A stretch of DNA of 64,000 nt from Burkholderiales bacterium RIFCSPHIGHO2_01_FULL_63_240 (GCA_001770725.1 MERU01000001.1:62001-126000), one strand, 5' to 3'. Numbered from the stretch's first letter, positions 8,395 to 18,436 are shown. Numbers and translations are program-made. The notes: generated by a model not told the origin, from the letters alone.

Positions 8395-9066
8395 TCAGGC
8401 CGTCGCGGCCAGCCGGTCCTTGAGGACCACGCTCCCGGAGTCCTGGGTTTCGATCAGGCCCCGCTCTTCGAGGTCCTTCATCACCCGGGAAACCATCTCG
8501 CGGGAGGCCCCCACGTGCTTGGCCAGGTCCTGGCGCGACACCTTGCCGCGGATGATCTTCTCGCCGGCGTCCTCGTCGGCCATGTCCAGCAGGGCGCGGG
8601 CCACGCGGCCATACACATCCAGCAGGGCCAGGGATTCGATCTGGCGGTCGGCGTTGCGCAGGCGTTGCACCAGGCCACGCAGGATGGCGTAGGACAGCGA
8701 AGAGTTCTCGGGCAGGCAGCGGGCGAACTCGGCGCGGCCCAGCACCAGCACGTCGGTCTGGACCTCGGCGCGCACGGTGGCGGAATGGGGTTCGTTGTCG
8801 ATCAGGCTCATCTCGCCCAGGTAGTCGCCGGCTTCGAGCACGGCCAGGATGACCTCGCGACCACGCTCGTCGGAAGCGACGACGCGGGCCCGGCCGGTCA
8901 GCAGGATGAACAAGGCATTGGTCTTGCGACCGCGTTCGACGATCAGCTCACCACGGCGATAGCGGCGCTTGACCACCCCTTCGGCGATGGCTTCGGCCTG
9001 GGCCTGCGTGAGCATCGAAAACAGCGGCACGCGACGGATCAGGTCGAGGTTGGACAACATGGCCAT
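8395..9066 (-). CDS. Crp/Fnr-family transcriptional regulator
   Basis: The 223-residue protein has an N-terminal cyclic-nucleotide-binding-type beta barrel (about 15-120), a long dimerisation helix and a C-terminal winged helix whose recognition segment is [20 protein letters not shown]. There is no N-terminal cysteine cluster, so it is not an Fnr-type oxygen sensor. In the ligand pocket the usual P-R-S/T-A is P-H-S-A ([16 protein letters not shown]), so the arginine that binds the cAMP phosphate is absent. The ligand is therefore unknown. AAGGAG five bases before the first ATG decides the start. It is divergent from trxB and upstream of ftsK. Confidence 0.9.
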   Translation of the reverse strand: MAMLSNLDLIRRVPLFSMLTQAQAEAIAEGVVKRRYRRGELIVERGRKTNALFILLTGRARVVASDERGREVILAVLEAGDYLGEMSLIDNEPHSATVRAEVQTDVLVLGRAEFARCLPENSSLSYAILRGLVQRLRNADRQIESLALLDVYGRVARALLDMADEDAGEKIIRGKVSRQDLAKHVGASREMVSRVMKDLEERGLIETQDSGSVVLKDRLAATA

Positions 9067-9134
9067 GGCGGCTCCTTCAGCGGGTTGTGAGAAGGGGCCG
9101 TGGCCCCATCTGAAACGAGTGTGTCGAATGTGAT

Positions 9135-9155
9135 CAGGTGGACAAATCCCACCTG
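9135..9155. promoter_or_regulatory. Inverted repeat in the divergent regulator/trxB promoter region
   Basis: CAGGTGG (9135-9141) and CCACCTG (9149-9155) are perfect complements separated by seven bases, in the 291-base gap between the Crp/Fnr gene and trxB. A TACAAT hexamer that could serve trxB lies at 9182-9187. TGTGA half-sites occur at 9129 and 9163. An operator for the adjacent regulator is possible; this is inference. Confidence 0.35.
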
Positions 9156-9315
9156 CGACGATGTGACAAACAACCTGTCCCTACAATTTTCGGCAGCAGC
9201 TCGGGATTTTTTAGCACTTTATGAAGGTCGGCCCAACAGGCAAGGCCCGAAGAGCGCCGTGAATCCCGCACAGTTCGCGCCCGGCCCGCCCGGCTGGGCG
9301 AGAATCCGCCATTGA

Positions 9316-10314
<999 letters not shown>

Positions 10315-10357
10315 GCCCCGTTGCCGAGGCTCCCGAAGAACAAGGATCAGCCAGACT

Positions 10358-10386
10358 TTGCCAAAACGCAGGAATCTGGCTATAAT
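10358..10386 (+). promoter_or_regulatory. Sigma-70 promoter of rpmB-rpmG
   Basis: TTGCCA (10358-10363) and a perfect TATAAT (10381-10386) are separated by 17 bases. This is the best housekeeping promoter in the window and predicts transcription starting near 10393. Confidence 0.8.
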
Positions 10387-10392
10387 CTCGGT

Positions 10393-10572
10393 TTTTGCAA
10401 ATTCGTCCCGGAGCAGGGGCTTGCAGCGTCGATTTTCATCGTTGCTGCAAGGTCAGGTTTCGGAAGGGTGTGAACCAGGTCCCGATCCACGTCGAAGCCC
10501 TGCTCTGCACACTGGCCACCGCAACATCAGCATCACCCTGGGTGGTGCATACCAAGCGAACGGAGAAGCGTC
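10393..10572 (+). promoter_or_regulatory. Structured 5' leader of rpmB-rpmG with two strong hairpins
   Basis: About 180 bases separate the promoter from rpmB. Hairpin 1 (10420-10451) pairs CTTGCAGC with GCTGCAAG, then a short internal loop, then CGAT/ATCG closed by TTTC. Hairpin 2 (10530-10548) pairs GCATCACC with GGTGGTGC, with one G-U pair, around a CTG loop and ends 24 bases before the ATG. Ribosomal protein mRNAs are often controlled by their own product binding such leaders; that role is inferred here. Confidence 0.5.
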
Positions 10573-10806
10573 ATGGCACGCGTCTGTCAAGTCACGGGCA
10601 AGGGCCCGATGTCCGGGAACAATGTTTCCCACGCCAACAACAAGACCAAGCGTCGTTTCCTGCCCAACCTGCAGTACCGCCGTTTCTGGGTCGAGAGCGA
10701 AAACCGCTGGGTGCGCCTGCGCATCAGCACCGCCGCTCTGCGCCTGATCGACAAAGTCGGCATCGACCAGGTCCTGTCGGACCTGCGCGCTCGCGGCGAA
10801 CTGTAA
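10573..10806 (+). CDS. rpmB: 50S ribosomal protein L28
   Basis: L28 is a small basic protein of the large ribosomal subunit. The 77-residue sequence begins [12 protein letters not shown], followed by the family signature N[13 protein letters not shown] and the central [15 protein letters not shown] strand. GGAGAAG precedes the ATG at good spacing. It forms a two-gene operon with rpmG 15 bases downstream, the usual arrangement. Confidence 0.98.
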   Translation: MARVCQVTGKGPMSGNNVSHANNKTKRRFLPNLQYRRFWVESENRWVRLRISTAALRLIDKVGIDQVLSDLRARGEL

Positions 10807-10821
10807 TCCGAGGAGAACACC

Positions 10822-10992
10822 ATGGCTGCTAAAGGCGGACGCGAAAAGATCAAGCTGGAGTCCACGGCGGGCACCGGCCACTTCTACACCACCAGCAAGA
10901 ACAAGAAGACCACGCCCGAAAAGCTGGAATTCATGAAGTTCGACCCCAAGGCACGCAAGCACGTCGCCTACAAGGAAGTGAAGCTGAAGTGA
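10822..10992 (+). CDS. rpmG: 50S ribosomal protein L33
   Basis: The 56-codon frame starts at an ATG preceded by AGGAGAA and encodes a Lys-rich protein with the L33 landmarks [19 protein letters not shown] and [10 protein letters not shown]. It has no cysteines, so it is the zinc-free form of L33. It follows rpmB by 15 bases and is followed at once by an intrinsic terminator. Confidence 0.97.
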   Translation: MAAKGGREKIKLESTAGTGHFYTTSKNKKTTPEKLEFMKFDPKARKHVAYKEVKLK

Positions 10993-11026
10993 TTCGGCGC
11001 CGGCTGCTGGCAGCTGGCACACCTTG

Positions 11027-11063
11027 AAAACCCGCCCGGGCGCCAAGCCTCGGCGGGTTTTTT
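11027..11063 (+). terminator. Intrinsic terminator of rpmB-rpmG
   Basis: AAAACCCGCC (from 11027) can pair with GGCGGGTTTT (from 11052), and the right arm runs into six T. It lies 35 bases after the rpmG stop. Confidence 0.85.
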
Positions 11064-11174
11064 CATGCGCACCTTCGGCGCGATACCCGAGCCCGGCACA
11101 CGGACACCCTGCCATCCGACTTGCGCAAATCGCCTGCTGCACCGCAGCATGAAGGCTTGACTCCCCAAAGCCTC

Positions 11175-11957
11175 ATGGACCCCACCCTGCCCCCTTCGCT
11201 GCTGCGAGGCCAGAAGGCGCTGATCGTCGGCGTGGCCAACGAAGCCTCCATCGCCACCGGCTGTGCCCAGGCCTTCCACCAGTGCGGCGCCGACCTCGCC
11301 ATCACCTACCAGAATGACAAGGCAAGGCCGCATGTGATGCCCGTGGCCACGGCGGTGGGCGCCGAGATCGTGATGCCGCTTGATGTGACGGACGAGGCGC
11401 AACTCGACGCCGTCTTCGACGCGATCGCTCAGCGCTGGGGCAAGCTTGACCTGTTGCTCCATTCCATTGCCTTCGCCCCGAAGGCCGATCTGCAAGGTGG
11501 CCTGCTGAACAGCTCGGCCGCCGGCTTCGCGCAGGCGATGGACATCTCCTGCCACTCCTTCCTGAGGCTGGCCCGCCGGGCGGTGCCGCTCATGCGCGAT
11601 GGCGGCACCCTGTTCGCCATGAGCTACCACGGCGCCAACAAGGTGGTGCCGAACTACAACCTGATGGGGCCGGTCAAGGCCGCACTGGAGTCGGCCTGCC
11701 GCTACCTGGCGCACGAACTCGGGCCTCTCGGCATCCGGGTGCACGCCATCTCGCCAGGCCCCATCGCCACCCGTGCGGCATCAGGACTCAAGGAATTCGA
11801 CGTGCTGCTGGCCCATGCCGTGGCCGAGGCCCCGCTGGGGCAGCCCGTGGACATCCTGGACGTGGGCATGACCTGCGCCCACCTGGCCAGCCCGCTGGCC
11901 AGGCACCTCACGGGCTCCACGCACTACATCGACGGCGGGCTCAACATCATGGCGTGA
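11175..11957 (+). CDS. fabI: Enoyl-ACP reductase FabI-like, short-chain dehydrogenase fold
   Basis: FabI catalyses the last step of fatty acid elongation, NADH-dependent reduction of enoyl-ACP. The 260-residue product has a Rossmann start (LIVGVANEASIATG), the conserved LLHSIAFAP segment, and the FabI catalytic pattern Y-x6-K in VVPNYNLMGPVKAALE, with the second tyrosine in MSYHGA. The C-terminus TGSTHYIDGGLNIM is typical. The usual S-I-A-Y/W-G is S-I-A-T-G here, and the sequence looks like the secondary FabI paralogue of betaproteobacteria. The ATG at 11175 is preferred; a TTG 54 bases upstream is in frame. No good ribosome site is visible. Confidence 0.88.
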   Translation: MDPTLPPSLLRGQKALIVGVANEASIATGCAQAFHQCGADLAITYQNDKARPHVMPVATAVGAEIVMPLDVTDEAQLDAVFDAIAQRWGKLDLLLHSIAFAPKADLQGGLLNSSAAGFAQAMDISCHSFLRLARRAVPLMRDGGTLFAMSYHGANKVVPNYNLMGPVKAALESACRYLAHELGPLGIRVHAISPGPIATRAASGLKEFDVLLAHAVAEAPLGQPVDILDVGMTCAHLASPLARHLTGSTHYIDGGLNIMA

Positions 11958-11980
11958 AGGCGCTGCCGCCCTCAAACGAA

Positions 11981-12002
11981 CAAGCCGCCCGAAGGCGGCT
12001 TG
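11981..12002. terminator. Stem-loop between convergent fabI and desaturase genes
   Basis: CAAGCCGCC and GGCGGCTTG form a perfect 9-bp stem with a CGAA loop. On the minus strand it is followed by TTCGTTTG, a moderate T-rich tail. It probably terminates the leftward desaturase transcript and perhaps also fabI. Confidence 0.65.
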
Positions 12003-12023
12003 CGTCACGGCAGACAGGGCTGC

Positions 12024-13238
12024 TCAGGCGTGGGCAGCACGCACCTTGCGCGAGAACTCCTGCAAGGCGTGGATGCCGCTGGCCTCTGCGCGCTGGCACC
12101 AGCTCTGCAGGTCGGCCACCAGTTGCTCTGCCGACACGTTGGTGCGCGTCCACAGCGCACGCAGCTCTTCGCGCATGGCGATCAGCTTGGCGAGCTTGGG
12201 GTGGTCGGCGCAGGCGTCAGCCACCTGCTCGGGCATGCCCGCCGGCATCTGCTCGACGTCGCGGTGCATCCAGCGGCGAACCTGGGCCAGGCGCGAAGCC
12301 GCGCTGGTCTCGCCCGCCGCTTTCAGGCGCGCCATCTCGGCCTGGCAGGCGCTGCGCACTTCGCGGGCGTAACCGGCCATCAACTCGTAGCGGTTGGCCA
12401 CGATGGCCTCCAGGGTCTTGGCGTCGGCCACGGCCTTGACATCCCCCAGCAGCAGGCGCGGCGGGGTCTTGCGCACCTTGGCCAGGCCGATCATCTCCAG
12501 GCCACGGATGTAGCCCCAGCCGATGTCGAACTCGTAAGGCTTGACCGACAGCTTGGCCGAGGTCGGGTAGGTGTGGTGGTTGTTGTGCAGCTCTTCGCCG
12601 CCGATGAGGATGCCCCAGGGCGACACATTGGTGGACGCGTCGGCGGCCTCGAAGTTGCGGTAGCCCCACCAGTGGCCCAGGCCGTTGATGATGCCGGCGG
12701 CGGTGATCGGGATCCAGACCATCTGCACGGCCCAAACGGTGATGCCGATGGCACCGAACAGGGCGAGGTCGATGGCGAGCATGAGCCACACGCCCCAGAC
12801 GGCACGCGGCGTGTAGACGTGGCGCTCCAGCCAGTCATCGGGCGTGTTGTGGCCGAACTTCTTCAAGGTTTCGGTGTTGGCGGCCTCGACGGCATAGAGC
12901 TCACGGCCTCGCAGCAACACGGTCTTGATGCCGTGGGCCACCGGACTGTGGGGGTCTTCCGACGTTTCGCACTTGGCGTGGTGCTTGCGGTGCACGGCCA
13001 CCCATTGTTTGGTGACGGTGGCGGTGGTCAGCCAGAGCCAGAAACGGAAGAAATGCGAGGGGATCGCATGCAACTCGAGCGACCGATGAGCCTGCGCACG
13101 ATGCAGGAAGATGGTCACAGAAGCGATGGTGATGTGCGTGAGAAGCAGCGTGTACAGAACAACTTGCCACCAGGACGCATTCACCAGACCATCGATGCCC
13201 CATTGCAGCAGGGCGTCGTGGAAAGAAAAATCAAACAT
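12024..13238 (-). CDS. Membrane acyl-CoA/acyl-lipid fatty acid desaturase
   Basis: An aerobic membrane desaturase that introduces a double bond into fatty acyl chains. The three diiron histidine boxes are present in order: HRAQAHR, HRKHH and HNNHH. Hydrophobic helices flank the first box (VVLYTLLLTHITIASV; FWLWLTTATV) and lie before the third. The 404-residue protein has a roughly 130-residue C-terminal soluble extension rich in Ala, Glu and Arg, longer than a minimal desaturase. GAAAGG precedes the ATG by 8 bases. It may adjust membrane fluidity together with the adjacent FabI-like enzyme. Confidence 0.93.
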   Translation of the reverse strand: MFDFSFHDALLQWGIDGLVNASWWQVVLYTLLLTHITIASVTIFLHRAQAHRSLELHAIPSHFFRFWLWLTTATVTKQWVAVHRKHHAKCETSEDPHSPVAHGIKTVLLRGRELYAVEAANTETLKKFGHNTPDDWLERHVYTPRAVWGVWLMLAIDLALFGAIGITVWAVQMVWIPITAAGIINGLGHWWGYRNFEAADASTNVSPWGILIGGEELHNNHHTYPTSAKLSVKPYEFDIGWGYIRGLEMIGLAKVRKTPPRLLLGDVKAVADAKTLEAIVANRYELMAGYAREVRSACQAEMARLKAAGETSAASRLAQVRRWMHRDVEQMPAGMPEQVADACADHPKLAKLIAMREELRALWTRTNVSAEQLVADLQSWCQRAEASGIHALQEFSRKVRAAHA

Positions 13239-13354
13239 CTCGAAAACCTTTCAACGGGTGCCGGATTGTAGTGGCCCGCACCCAAGCGATCCGTGATCGA
13301 GATCATGAGCGGGCTGCCACGCCGGATCGGAGCGTGACAACCCGCGATCGGCGA

Positions 13355-13786
13355 TCAGTCGATCGACAAAATCGCCTTGACCGTGCCATCCACCGCAGAT
13401 TTCTCGATGTAGCCGATGGCATCGGGGTTGCCGGCGACGAACTTCTTGACCTCGGCCGCCGTGGCCAGCTCCTTCGGAGGCTGGGCCTTGCCGGAGAAGG
13501 TCAGGCGGGCCCAGGTGGCCTTGACCTGTGCGGAGGTCTTGCCCGCGGCCTTGCTGTAGAACTGCTCGCGCACGGCGCTGGACTCAGGCAGGTCCACCGG
13601 GGCGGCCGTGGCGCCCGAAGGCAGGGTGTTGGTCTTGCCCATGAAGATGGCAGAGACCTGCTCGGGGGTCATGCTGGCCAGCGGGCTCTTGGGGTTGACG
13701 ATCACGACCAGTTCGGCGCAAGCCAGGTTGGTCAGGGCGATCAGGCCAGCGGCGACGAGGGACTTGATGGCGTGTGTGTTTTTCAT
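13355..13786 (-). CDS. Small periplasmic phosphate-binding-like protein
   Basis: The 143-residue product has a signal peptide ending near LACA, followed by a PstS-superfamily-like domain: LVVIVNP at the first strand, LTPEQVSAIFMGK-like helix (MTPEQVSAIFMGK), RE-x-FY and the late motif GYIEKSAVDG. It is half the length of a true phosphate-binding PstS and no ABC permease is nearby. It starts 20 bases after the stop of the upstream porin gene and is probably cotranscribed with it, with AAGGAG at the start. It may be a periplasmic partner of the porin; its ligand is unknown. Confidence 0.8.
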   Translation of the reverse strand: MKNTHAIKSLVAAGLIALTNLACAELVVIVNPKSPLASMTPEQVSAIFMGKTNTLPSGATAAPVDLPESSAVREQFYSKAAGKTSAQVKATWARLTFSGKAQPPKELATAAEVKKFVAGNPDAIGYIEKSAVDGTVKAILSID

Positions 13787-13806
13787 GATGTTGCGCTCCT
13801 TCCTGC

Positions 13807-15093
13807 TCAGAACACGAAGTCAACAGCGAGGCTGATGACGTTGATGTTCTTTTTGGCGCTCTGGAAGGCCTTGTCAGCCGTCGCAGTGGGGTTCTCGACC
13901 AGGAACAAGCCATTGGAGTTGGCAGGCTTTTGCACGCGATCGAACTGCAATTTCACCGCGGTGTTGCGCATGGCGTCCCAGCGCACCCCCACACTGGTTG
14001 TCTTTTGGGCGATGTATTGCGTGGACTGCAGGGCCTGTGCGTTGGTGCCCAGGGCACCTGGCAAGCCAGTGTTGGTTGGCACGTTGACTTCGTCCACCTT
14101 CAACTTCGAAAAAGACAGGTAAGGCAGGAATGAGCCAAAGCGGTAACCGCCCATCACATACCAGCCGGTGGTGTCGGCAACCGGCCCCTTCTTGATGCGG
14201 CGCATGGTGTACTCGGACGCCAGCACGATGTTGCTGCGGTCCATCGAGAAGCCGATGCCGGTGAAACTGGCCTTGGTGCTGCTCGTCAGCAAGGCATTCT
14301 CAGCACGGGCGCCCAAAGTCGGGCCCAGAGAAGGAACCGCGTAGGCCGTGGCAATGAGGGTGTTGATGCTGGTGGAGTCAATCGAGAGGTTGCCTTGCAT
14401 GTGACCAAGGCGCAGGCTGTAGCCGCCCTCGAACTCCGCCTGCAAGTTAAGGCCCATCTGCTTACTCAGGCGAATGGTGACTGGATCCGCTGCGGCATTA
14501 CCCACACCACGCAACGCGCTGGCATAGTCAGCACGCGAGTAGCCACCCCAAAAGGTGCCGGTCAGCACCGTCTCACCCAGGCTCATCTGGTAGCTGATGT
14601 CGCCACCGTTGACCGAGCTGACGGGCACCTGGCCGTAGACGTCCAGGTTGGGGCGCACCATGGTGTTGGCGTAACCGACGTCACGGAAGTCGGAGACCAT
14701 GAAGAACGGGGCGCCGATGCGGCCAACTCGGATCGCCAGGCCAGGCGTGGCTTGCCACTTGGCAAACGCCCATTCGAACTCCGGCTTGTACTGCCCTTCG
14801 GCACGGTACTTGGTCAACAGCTGGGCCGTGCCCGAAATCGAGTCGGTGAACTTGTATGAGCCCTGGACGCCAACCTTGGTGTCGGGCTCCATGCCGACCT
14901 GCTTGTCCACGCCACCACCCTGGCCCGGGTAGTTGAACAGGGCATCGTCGGAGTTGGTGCGGGCGGCACCCACGGTGCCGAAACCGGAGAGGCGGGCCCG
15001 GCCATCTTCGGAGGTGAAGTCGGCGTGGGCGCTGAGGCAAGTCAGCAGGGCGGCAAGCGCCAAGGGCAGGCGCTGCAGTGTCTTGTCGGACAT
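13807..15093 (-). CDS. Outer-membrane porin-like beta-barrel protein
   Basis: The 428-residue protein has a signal peptide ending at CLSAHA-DF and repeated amphipathic strands with aromatic girdles. The last strand ends ISLAVDFVF, with the terminal phenylalanine required by the BAM machinery. Segments such as LSGFGTVGAARTNSDD and FRDVGYANTMVRPNLDVYG resemble non-specific porin-family proteins found in Rhodoferax and relatives. GAGGAG before the ATG at 15093 decides the start over an upstream in-frame ATG. Substrate cannot be told; the linked phosphate-binding-like gene hints at an anion. Confidence 0.85.
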   Translation of the reverse strand: MSDKTLQRLPLALAALLTCLSAHADFTSEDGRARLSGFGTVGAARTNSDDALFNYPGQGGGVDKQVGMEPDTKVGVQGSYKFTDSISGTAQLLTKYRAEGQYKPEFEWAFAKWQATPGLAIRVGRIGAPFFMVSDFRDVGYANTMVRPNLDVYGQVPVSSVNGGDISYQMSLGETVLTGTFWGGYSRADYASALRGVGNAAADPVTIRLSKQMGLNLQAEFEGGYSLRLGHMQGNLSIDSTSINTLIATAYAVPSLGPTLGARAENALLTSSTKASFTGIGFSMDRSNIVLASEYTMRRIKKGPVADTTGWYVMGGYRFGSFLPYLSFSKLKVDEVNVPTNTGLPGALGTNAQALQSTQYIAQKTTSVGVRWDAMRNTAVKLQFDRVQKPANSNGLFLVENPTATADKAFQSAKKNINVISLAVDFVF

Positions 15094-15232
15094 GGAGGGG
15101 CTCCTCATCAGGGTGAATTGAGCGTTCGACCCCCGGATCTGGTGGATTGACACCAGTCGAGAATCATTTCTTTACCGCATCGCAAGAATGTTGCGAGGGC
15201 TGGCGTCAGACTATCGGCCAAAACCCTCGCGA

Positions 15233-15258
15233 GTTGTCCGAAAAAGACGTCGGACAAC
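15233..15258 (-). terminator. Stem-loop after the pyr-plsC operon
   Basis: GTTGTCCGA and TCGGACAAC form a perfect 9-bp stem with an 8-base loop, 9 bases past the plsC stop on the transcribed strand. The T-run (TTTT) appears only after TCGCGAGGG, so termination would be imperfect. The rest of the 174-base gap holds the upstream region of the porin gene; no clear promoter was fixed. Confidence 0.5.
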
Positions 15259-15267
15259 GGGCTTATG

Positions 15268-16080
15268 TCACGTCTGCGACTTTTCGCAGATCGTGCGTTG
15301 CAACGCGGCGCTCATGTCCTGGTGGAGGTGCTCGGAAAGCATTCTCCGATCGGCGTGCACCACCGTCCGTGCATCGAGGAACTCGACGTGCACGACCAGT
15401 TGGCGCGCGGTGACGATCATCCAGAGCGACTGGAGCAGGTCTGTGTCGCCCACGTAAGCCGCCGACGGGCTCACGGCGTGGCCCCGCTCGCGGTAGGCGA
15501 TGACCACGGGCTGGACCGGCGCAGGCGCGTCGATGGCCGCCTGCAGCAAGTTGGCGTGAAAGGGCATGATGTGGCCTCCCGGCCCGGTCGTGCCCTCGGG
15601 GAAGACGGCGACGGTGTCGCCATCGCGCAGGGCCTGGGCCATGAGGCCGAGCACGCGCATGGCGTCGCGGCGGCGCTCACGCACCAGGTAGAGGGTGCCG
15701 GCCGCCGTCACCAGCCGACCCACCAGCGGCCAGTGCGCCACTTCGGCCTTCGAGACAAAGCGCGAGGGCATCACCGCGTTGATGGCGATGATGTCGAGCC
15801 AGGAGACGTGGTTGCCCACCACGAGCTTGGCCGATGGGTGGGGCGTGCCACGCACCTCCAGCTTGACGCCCAGGGCGCGCACCATCTTCTGAGACCAGTC
15901 GAGGTGGCGTTCGCGGCGCGCGCGCGCATCGAGCCGGTCCCAGATGGTGAGCACCTGCACCAGGCCCCACAGGATGTGCAGGACCGAGCGCACCAGGCGC
16001 CAGGCCGCGATGGGCGTGCGCAGCCAGCGCCCCGCGACGGGCGCGGCTTTCACGGTGTCTTGCGTGGGCACCCAGGACAT
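15268..16080 (-). CDS. plsC: 1-acyl-sn-glycerol-3-phosphate acyltransferase
   Basis: PlsC acylates lysophosphatidic acid to phosphatidic acid at the inner membrane. The 270-residue protein has an N-terminal hydrophobic helix (VLHILWGLVQVLTI), the catalytic H-x4-D motif in NHVSWLD and the glycerol-phosphate-binding FPEGTTG. The ATG at 16080 lies 14 bases after the pyrX stop, so it is the last gene of the algH-ruvX-pyrR-pyrB-pyrX run. A much longer upstream frame merely runs through pyrX and is not real. Confidence 0.92.
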   Translation of the reverse strand: MSWVPTQDTVKAAPVAGRWLRTPIAAWRLVRSVLHILWGLVQVLTIWDRLDARARRERHLDWSQKMVRALGVKLEVRGTPHPSAKLVVGNHVSWLDIIAINAVMPSRFVSKAEVAHWPLVGRLVTAAGTLYLVRERRRDAMRVLGLMAQALRDGDTVAVFPEGTTGPGGHIMPFHANLLQAAIDAPAPVQPVVIAYRERGHAVSPSAAYVGDTDLLQSLWMIVTARQLVVHVEFLDARTVVHADRRMLSEHLHQDMSAALQRTICEKSQT

Positions 16081-16094
16081 CGCAACGCCGGGGC

Positions 16095-17456
16095 TCAGGC
16101 GGTGACGCCGTGGGCTGCGCTTGCGGGCGCCTCGGTGGCATCGTGTGCCACCTGCCCGGCCACCAGGGTCAGGCGCACGCGCCCGGCCATCTGAAAGCCC
16201 GTGTCCCGGAAGGCAAACGGCGTGTGCTTGCCCTGGCTGACCAGCGCATCGGGCTGCACCGTCCAGCGCGCCGCGGGGTCGAAGATCACGATGTCGGCCA
16301 CGCCACCTTCCGTCAGGCGGCCGGCGCTGCTGGCGAGCGATCCGAGCGAGTCGCCCAGCACCTTGAGCGGGCCCTGCGTGACCACGGACAGCGCGCGGCG
16401 CAGGCTGGCAGCATCTGGCGAGTCGGTGGCGTCCGCACCCGACCACTTCAGGGCCAGGCTGAGCAGCAGCTCCAGGCCGGTGGCGCCGGGCTCGGCTTCG
16501 CCGAAGGGCAGCGTCTTCTCGTCCTCGCTGACCGGGGTGTGGTCGGAGACCAGCGCGTCGAGCGTGCCATCGGCCAGGGCCGCCTGCAGGGCGTCGCGAT
16601 CGCGCAGCTGGCGCAGCGGCGGGTTCACGCGCATCGAGGGGTTGAAGTAGCCGATGTCGATGTCGGTCAGCAGCAGGGAGTTGATGCTGACGTCGGCGGT
16701 GATGGGCAGGCCTTGCGCCTTGGCCTGGCGCACCAGCTCGACCCCGGCGGCGCTGCTCAGTCGGCACAGGTGCACGCGCGCGCCGGTGGCACGCACCAGC
16801 TCGATGATGGTGTTCAAGGCGATGGTTTCGGCGGCCACGGGCACGCCCGAGAGGCCCAGGCGCGTGGCAACGGGGCCGCTGGCGGCCACGCCCTTGCCCA
16901 GCCAGGCGTCGTTCGGGCGCAGCCAGACGGTGTAGCCGAAGGTGGCGGCGTACTGCAGCGCGCGCTGCAGCACCTGGGTGTTCTGCACCGGGGCCTCGGC
17001 CTGCGAGAAGCCGACGCAGCCGGCCTCGTGCAGCTCGGCCATCTCGGTGAGGTTCTCGCCCTTGAGGCCGCGCGTCAGCGCACCCAGCGGGAACAGGCGG
17101 CAGCGGCTGAGCTTGCGTGCACGCAGCTTGAGCATCTCGACCAGGCCAGGCTCGTCGAGCGTCGGGTCGGTGTCGGGCAGGCAGACGACGCTGGTCACGC
17201 CACCGGCTGCGGCGGCGGCCAGTTCGCTCTCGAGCATGCCCTCGTGTTCGTGGCCGGGCTCGCGCAGGCGGGCGGCCAGGTCAACCAGGCCGGGGGCGAC
17301 GATCAGGCCCCGGGCGTCGATGGTGCGGTCGGGCGCGAAGTCGGCCGGGACATCACCGATCGCGGTGATGCGGCCAGCGCTGATGGCCAGGTCACCGACC
17401 TGGTCGAGACCGGAAGCGGGGTCGACCAGGCGACCTTGTTGGATGAGGATCTTCAT
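16095..17456 (-). CDS. pyrX: Dihydroorotase-like protein PyrX (inactive PyrC'), partner of aspartate transcarbamoylase
   Basis: The 453-residue protein is a full-length amidohydrolase of the dihydroorotase family. At the place where active enzymes have D-x-H-x-H-L-R it reads [10 protein letters not shown], so both zinc-binding histidines are missing. Later metal ligands are also changed (VHLCRLSSA), while the VSDHTPV segment remains. This matches PyrC' of Pseudomonas, a non-catalytic subunit needed to assemble PyrB. It overlaps pyrB by four bases (ATGA), consistent with coupled translation. An active pyrC must lie elsewhere. Confidence 0.9.
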   Translation of the reverse strand: MKILIQQGRLVDPASGLDQVGDLAISAGRITAIGDVPADFAPDRTIDARGLIVAPGLVDLAARLREPGHEHEGMLESELAAAAAGGVTSVVCLPDTDPTLDEPGLVEMLKLRARKLSRCRLFPLGALTRGLKGENLTEMAELHEAGCVGFSQAEAPVQNTQVLQRALQYAATFGYTVWLRPNDAWLGKGVAASGPVATRLGLSGVPVAAETIALNTIIELVRATGARVHLCRLSSAAGVELVRQAKAQGLPITADVSINSLLLTDIDIGYFNPSMRVNPPLRQLRDRDALQAALADGTLDALVSDHTPVSEDEKTLPFGEAEPGATGLELLLSLALKWSGADATDSPDAASLRRALSVVTQGPLKVLGDSLGSLASSAGRLTEGGVADIVIFDPAARWTVQPDALVSQGKHTPFAFRDTGFQMAGRVRLTLVAGQVAHDATEAPASAAHGVTA

Positions 17457-18436
17457 GCTTCGTTGCCGGCGATGATGGACATGACGGCCATGCGGACCGC
17501 GATGCCGAAGGTGACCTGGGGCAGGATGACGCTTTGCTTGCCATCGGCCACGGCGGACTCGATCTCGACGCCGCGGTTGATGGGCCCCGGGTGCATGACG
17601 ATGGCGTCGGGCTTGGCCAGGGCCAGCTTGGCTTGCGTCAGGCCGAACTCCTTGAAGAACTCGCCCGAGCTGGGCAACATGCCGCCGTTCATGCGCTCGT
17701 TCTGCAGGCGCAGCATGATCACGACGTCGGCGTCCTTGATGCCCTCTTCGAGGTTGTGGCAGACGCGCACGCCCATCTCGCGCAGGTCACCTGGCACCAG
17801 GGTGCGCGGGCCCACCACGCGGACCTCGGGCACGCCCAGCGTGGTCAGGGCGTGGATGTTCGAGCGCGCCACGCGCGAGTGCACGATGTCGCCTACGATG
17901 GCCACCGTGAGGTTGGTGAAGTCCTTTTTGTAGTGCCGGATGGTGTACATGTCCAGCAAGGCCTGCGTGGGGTGCGCGTGGCGGCCATCACCAGCGTTGA
18001 CCACGTGCACATGCGGGGCCACGTGTTGGGCGATGAGGTAAGGCGCACCCGACTCGCTGTGGCGCACGATGAACATGTCGGCCTGCATGGCCGACAGGTT
18101 GGCGATGGTGTCGAGCAGGCTCTCGCCCTTGGAGGCGGACGAGCGTGCGATGTCGAGGTTGATGACGTCAGCCGACAGGCGCTTGGCGGCGATCTCGAAG
18201 GTGGTGCGAGTGCGGGTGCTGTTTTCGAAGAACAGGTTGAAGACGCTCTTGCCGCGCAGCAGTGGCACCTTCTTGACCTCGCGGTCGTTGACGCTGAGGA
18301 ACTGCTCGGCCGTGTCCAGGATCTGGTGGATGATGGGCTGCGGCAGCCCTTCGGTCGACAGCAGGTGGATGAGCTCGCCGTGGGCGTTGAGCTGCGGGTT
18401 GCGTTGGGGTTTGCGCATGGGCAGTGAGGTGCTCAT
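17453..18436 (-). CDS. pyrB: Aspartate carbamoyltransferase catalytic subunit
   Basis: PyrB joins carbamoyl phosphate and aspartate in the first committed step of pyrimidine synthesis. The 327-residue protein has the carbamoyl-phosphate motif [13 protein letters not shown], the HPTQALLD segment, RVARSN and MHPGPINRG. The ATG at 18436 overlaps the pyrR stop by one base (TGATG); a GTG one codon earlier is also in frame. The N-terminal extension before HLLST fits betaproteobacterial PyrB, which pairs with PyrX. Confidence 0.97.
   Translation of the reverse strand: MSTSLPMRKPQRNPQLNAHGELIHLLSTEGLPQPIIHQILDTAEQFLSVNDREVKKVPLLRGKSVFNLFFENSTRTRTTFEIAAKRLSADVINLDIARSSASKGESLLDTIANLSAMQADMFIVRHSESGAPYLIAQHVAPHVHVVNAGDGRHAHPTQALLDMYTIRHYKKDFTNLTVAIVGDIVHSRVARSNIHALTTLGVPEVRVVGPRTLVPGDLREMGVRVCHNLEEGIKDADVVIMLRLQNERMNGGMLPSSGEFFKEFGLTQAKLALAKPDAIVMHPGPINRGVEIESAVADGKQSVILPQVTFGIAVRMAVMSIIAGNEA

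Noticed and set aside
15268-16767. A 499-codon frame joining plsC with upstream sequence
   Set aside because: The upstream 229 codons overlap pyrX in another frame and look non-coding; the plsC start at 16080 fits the family.
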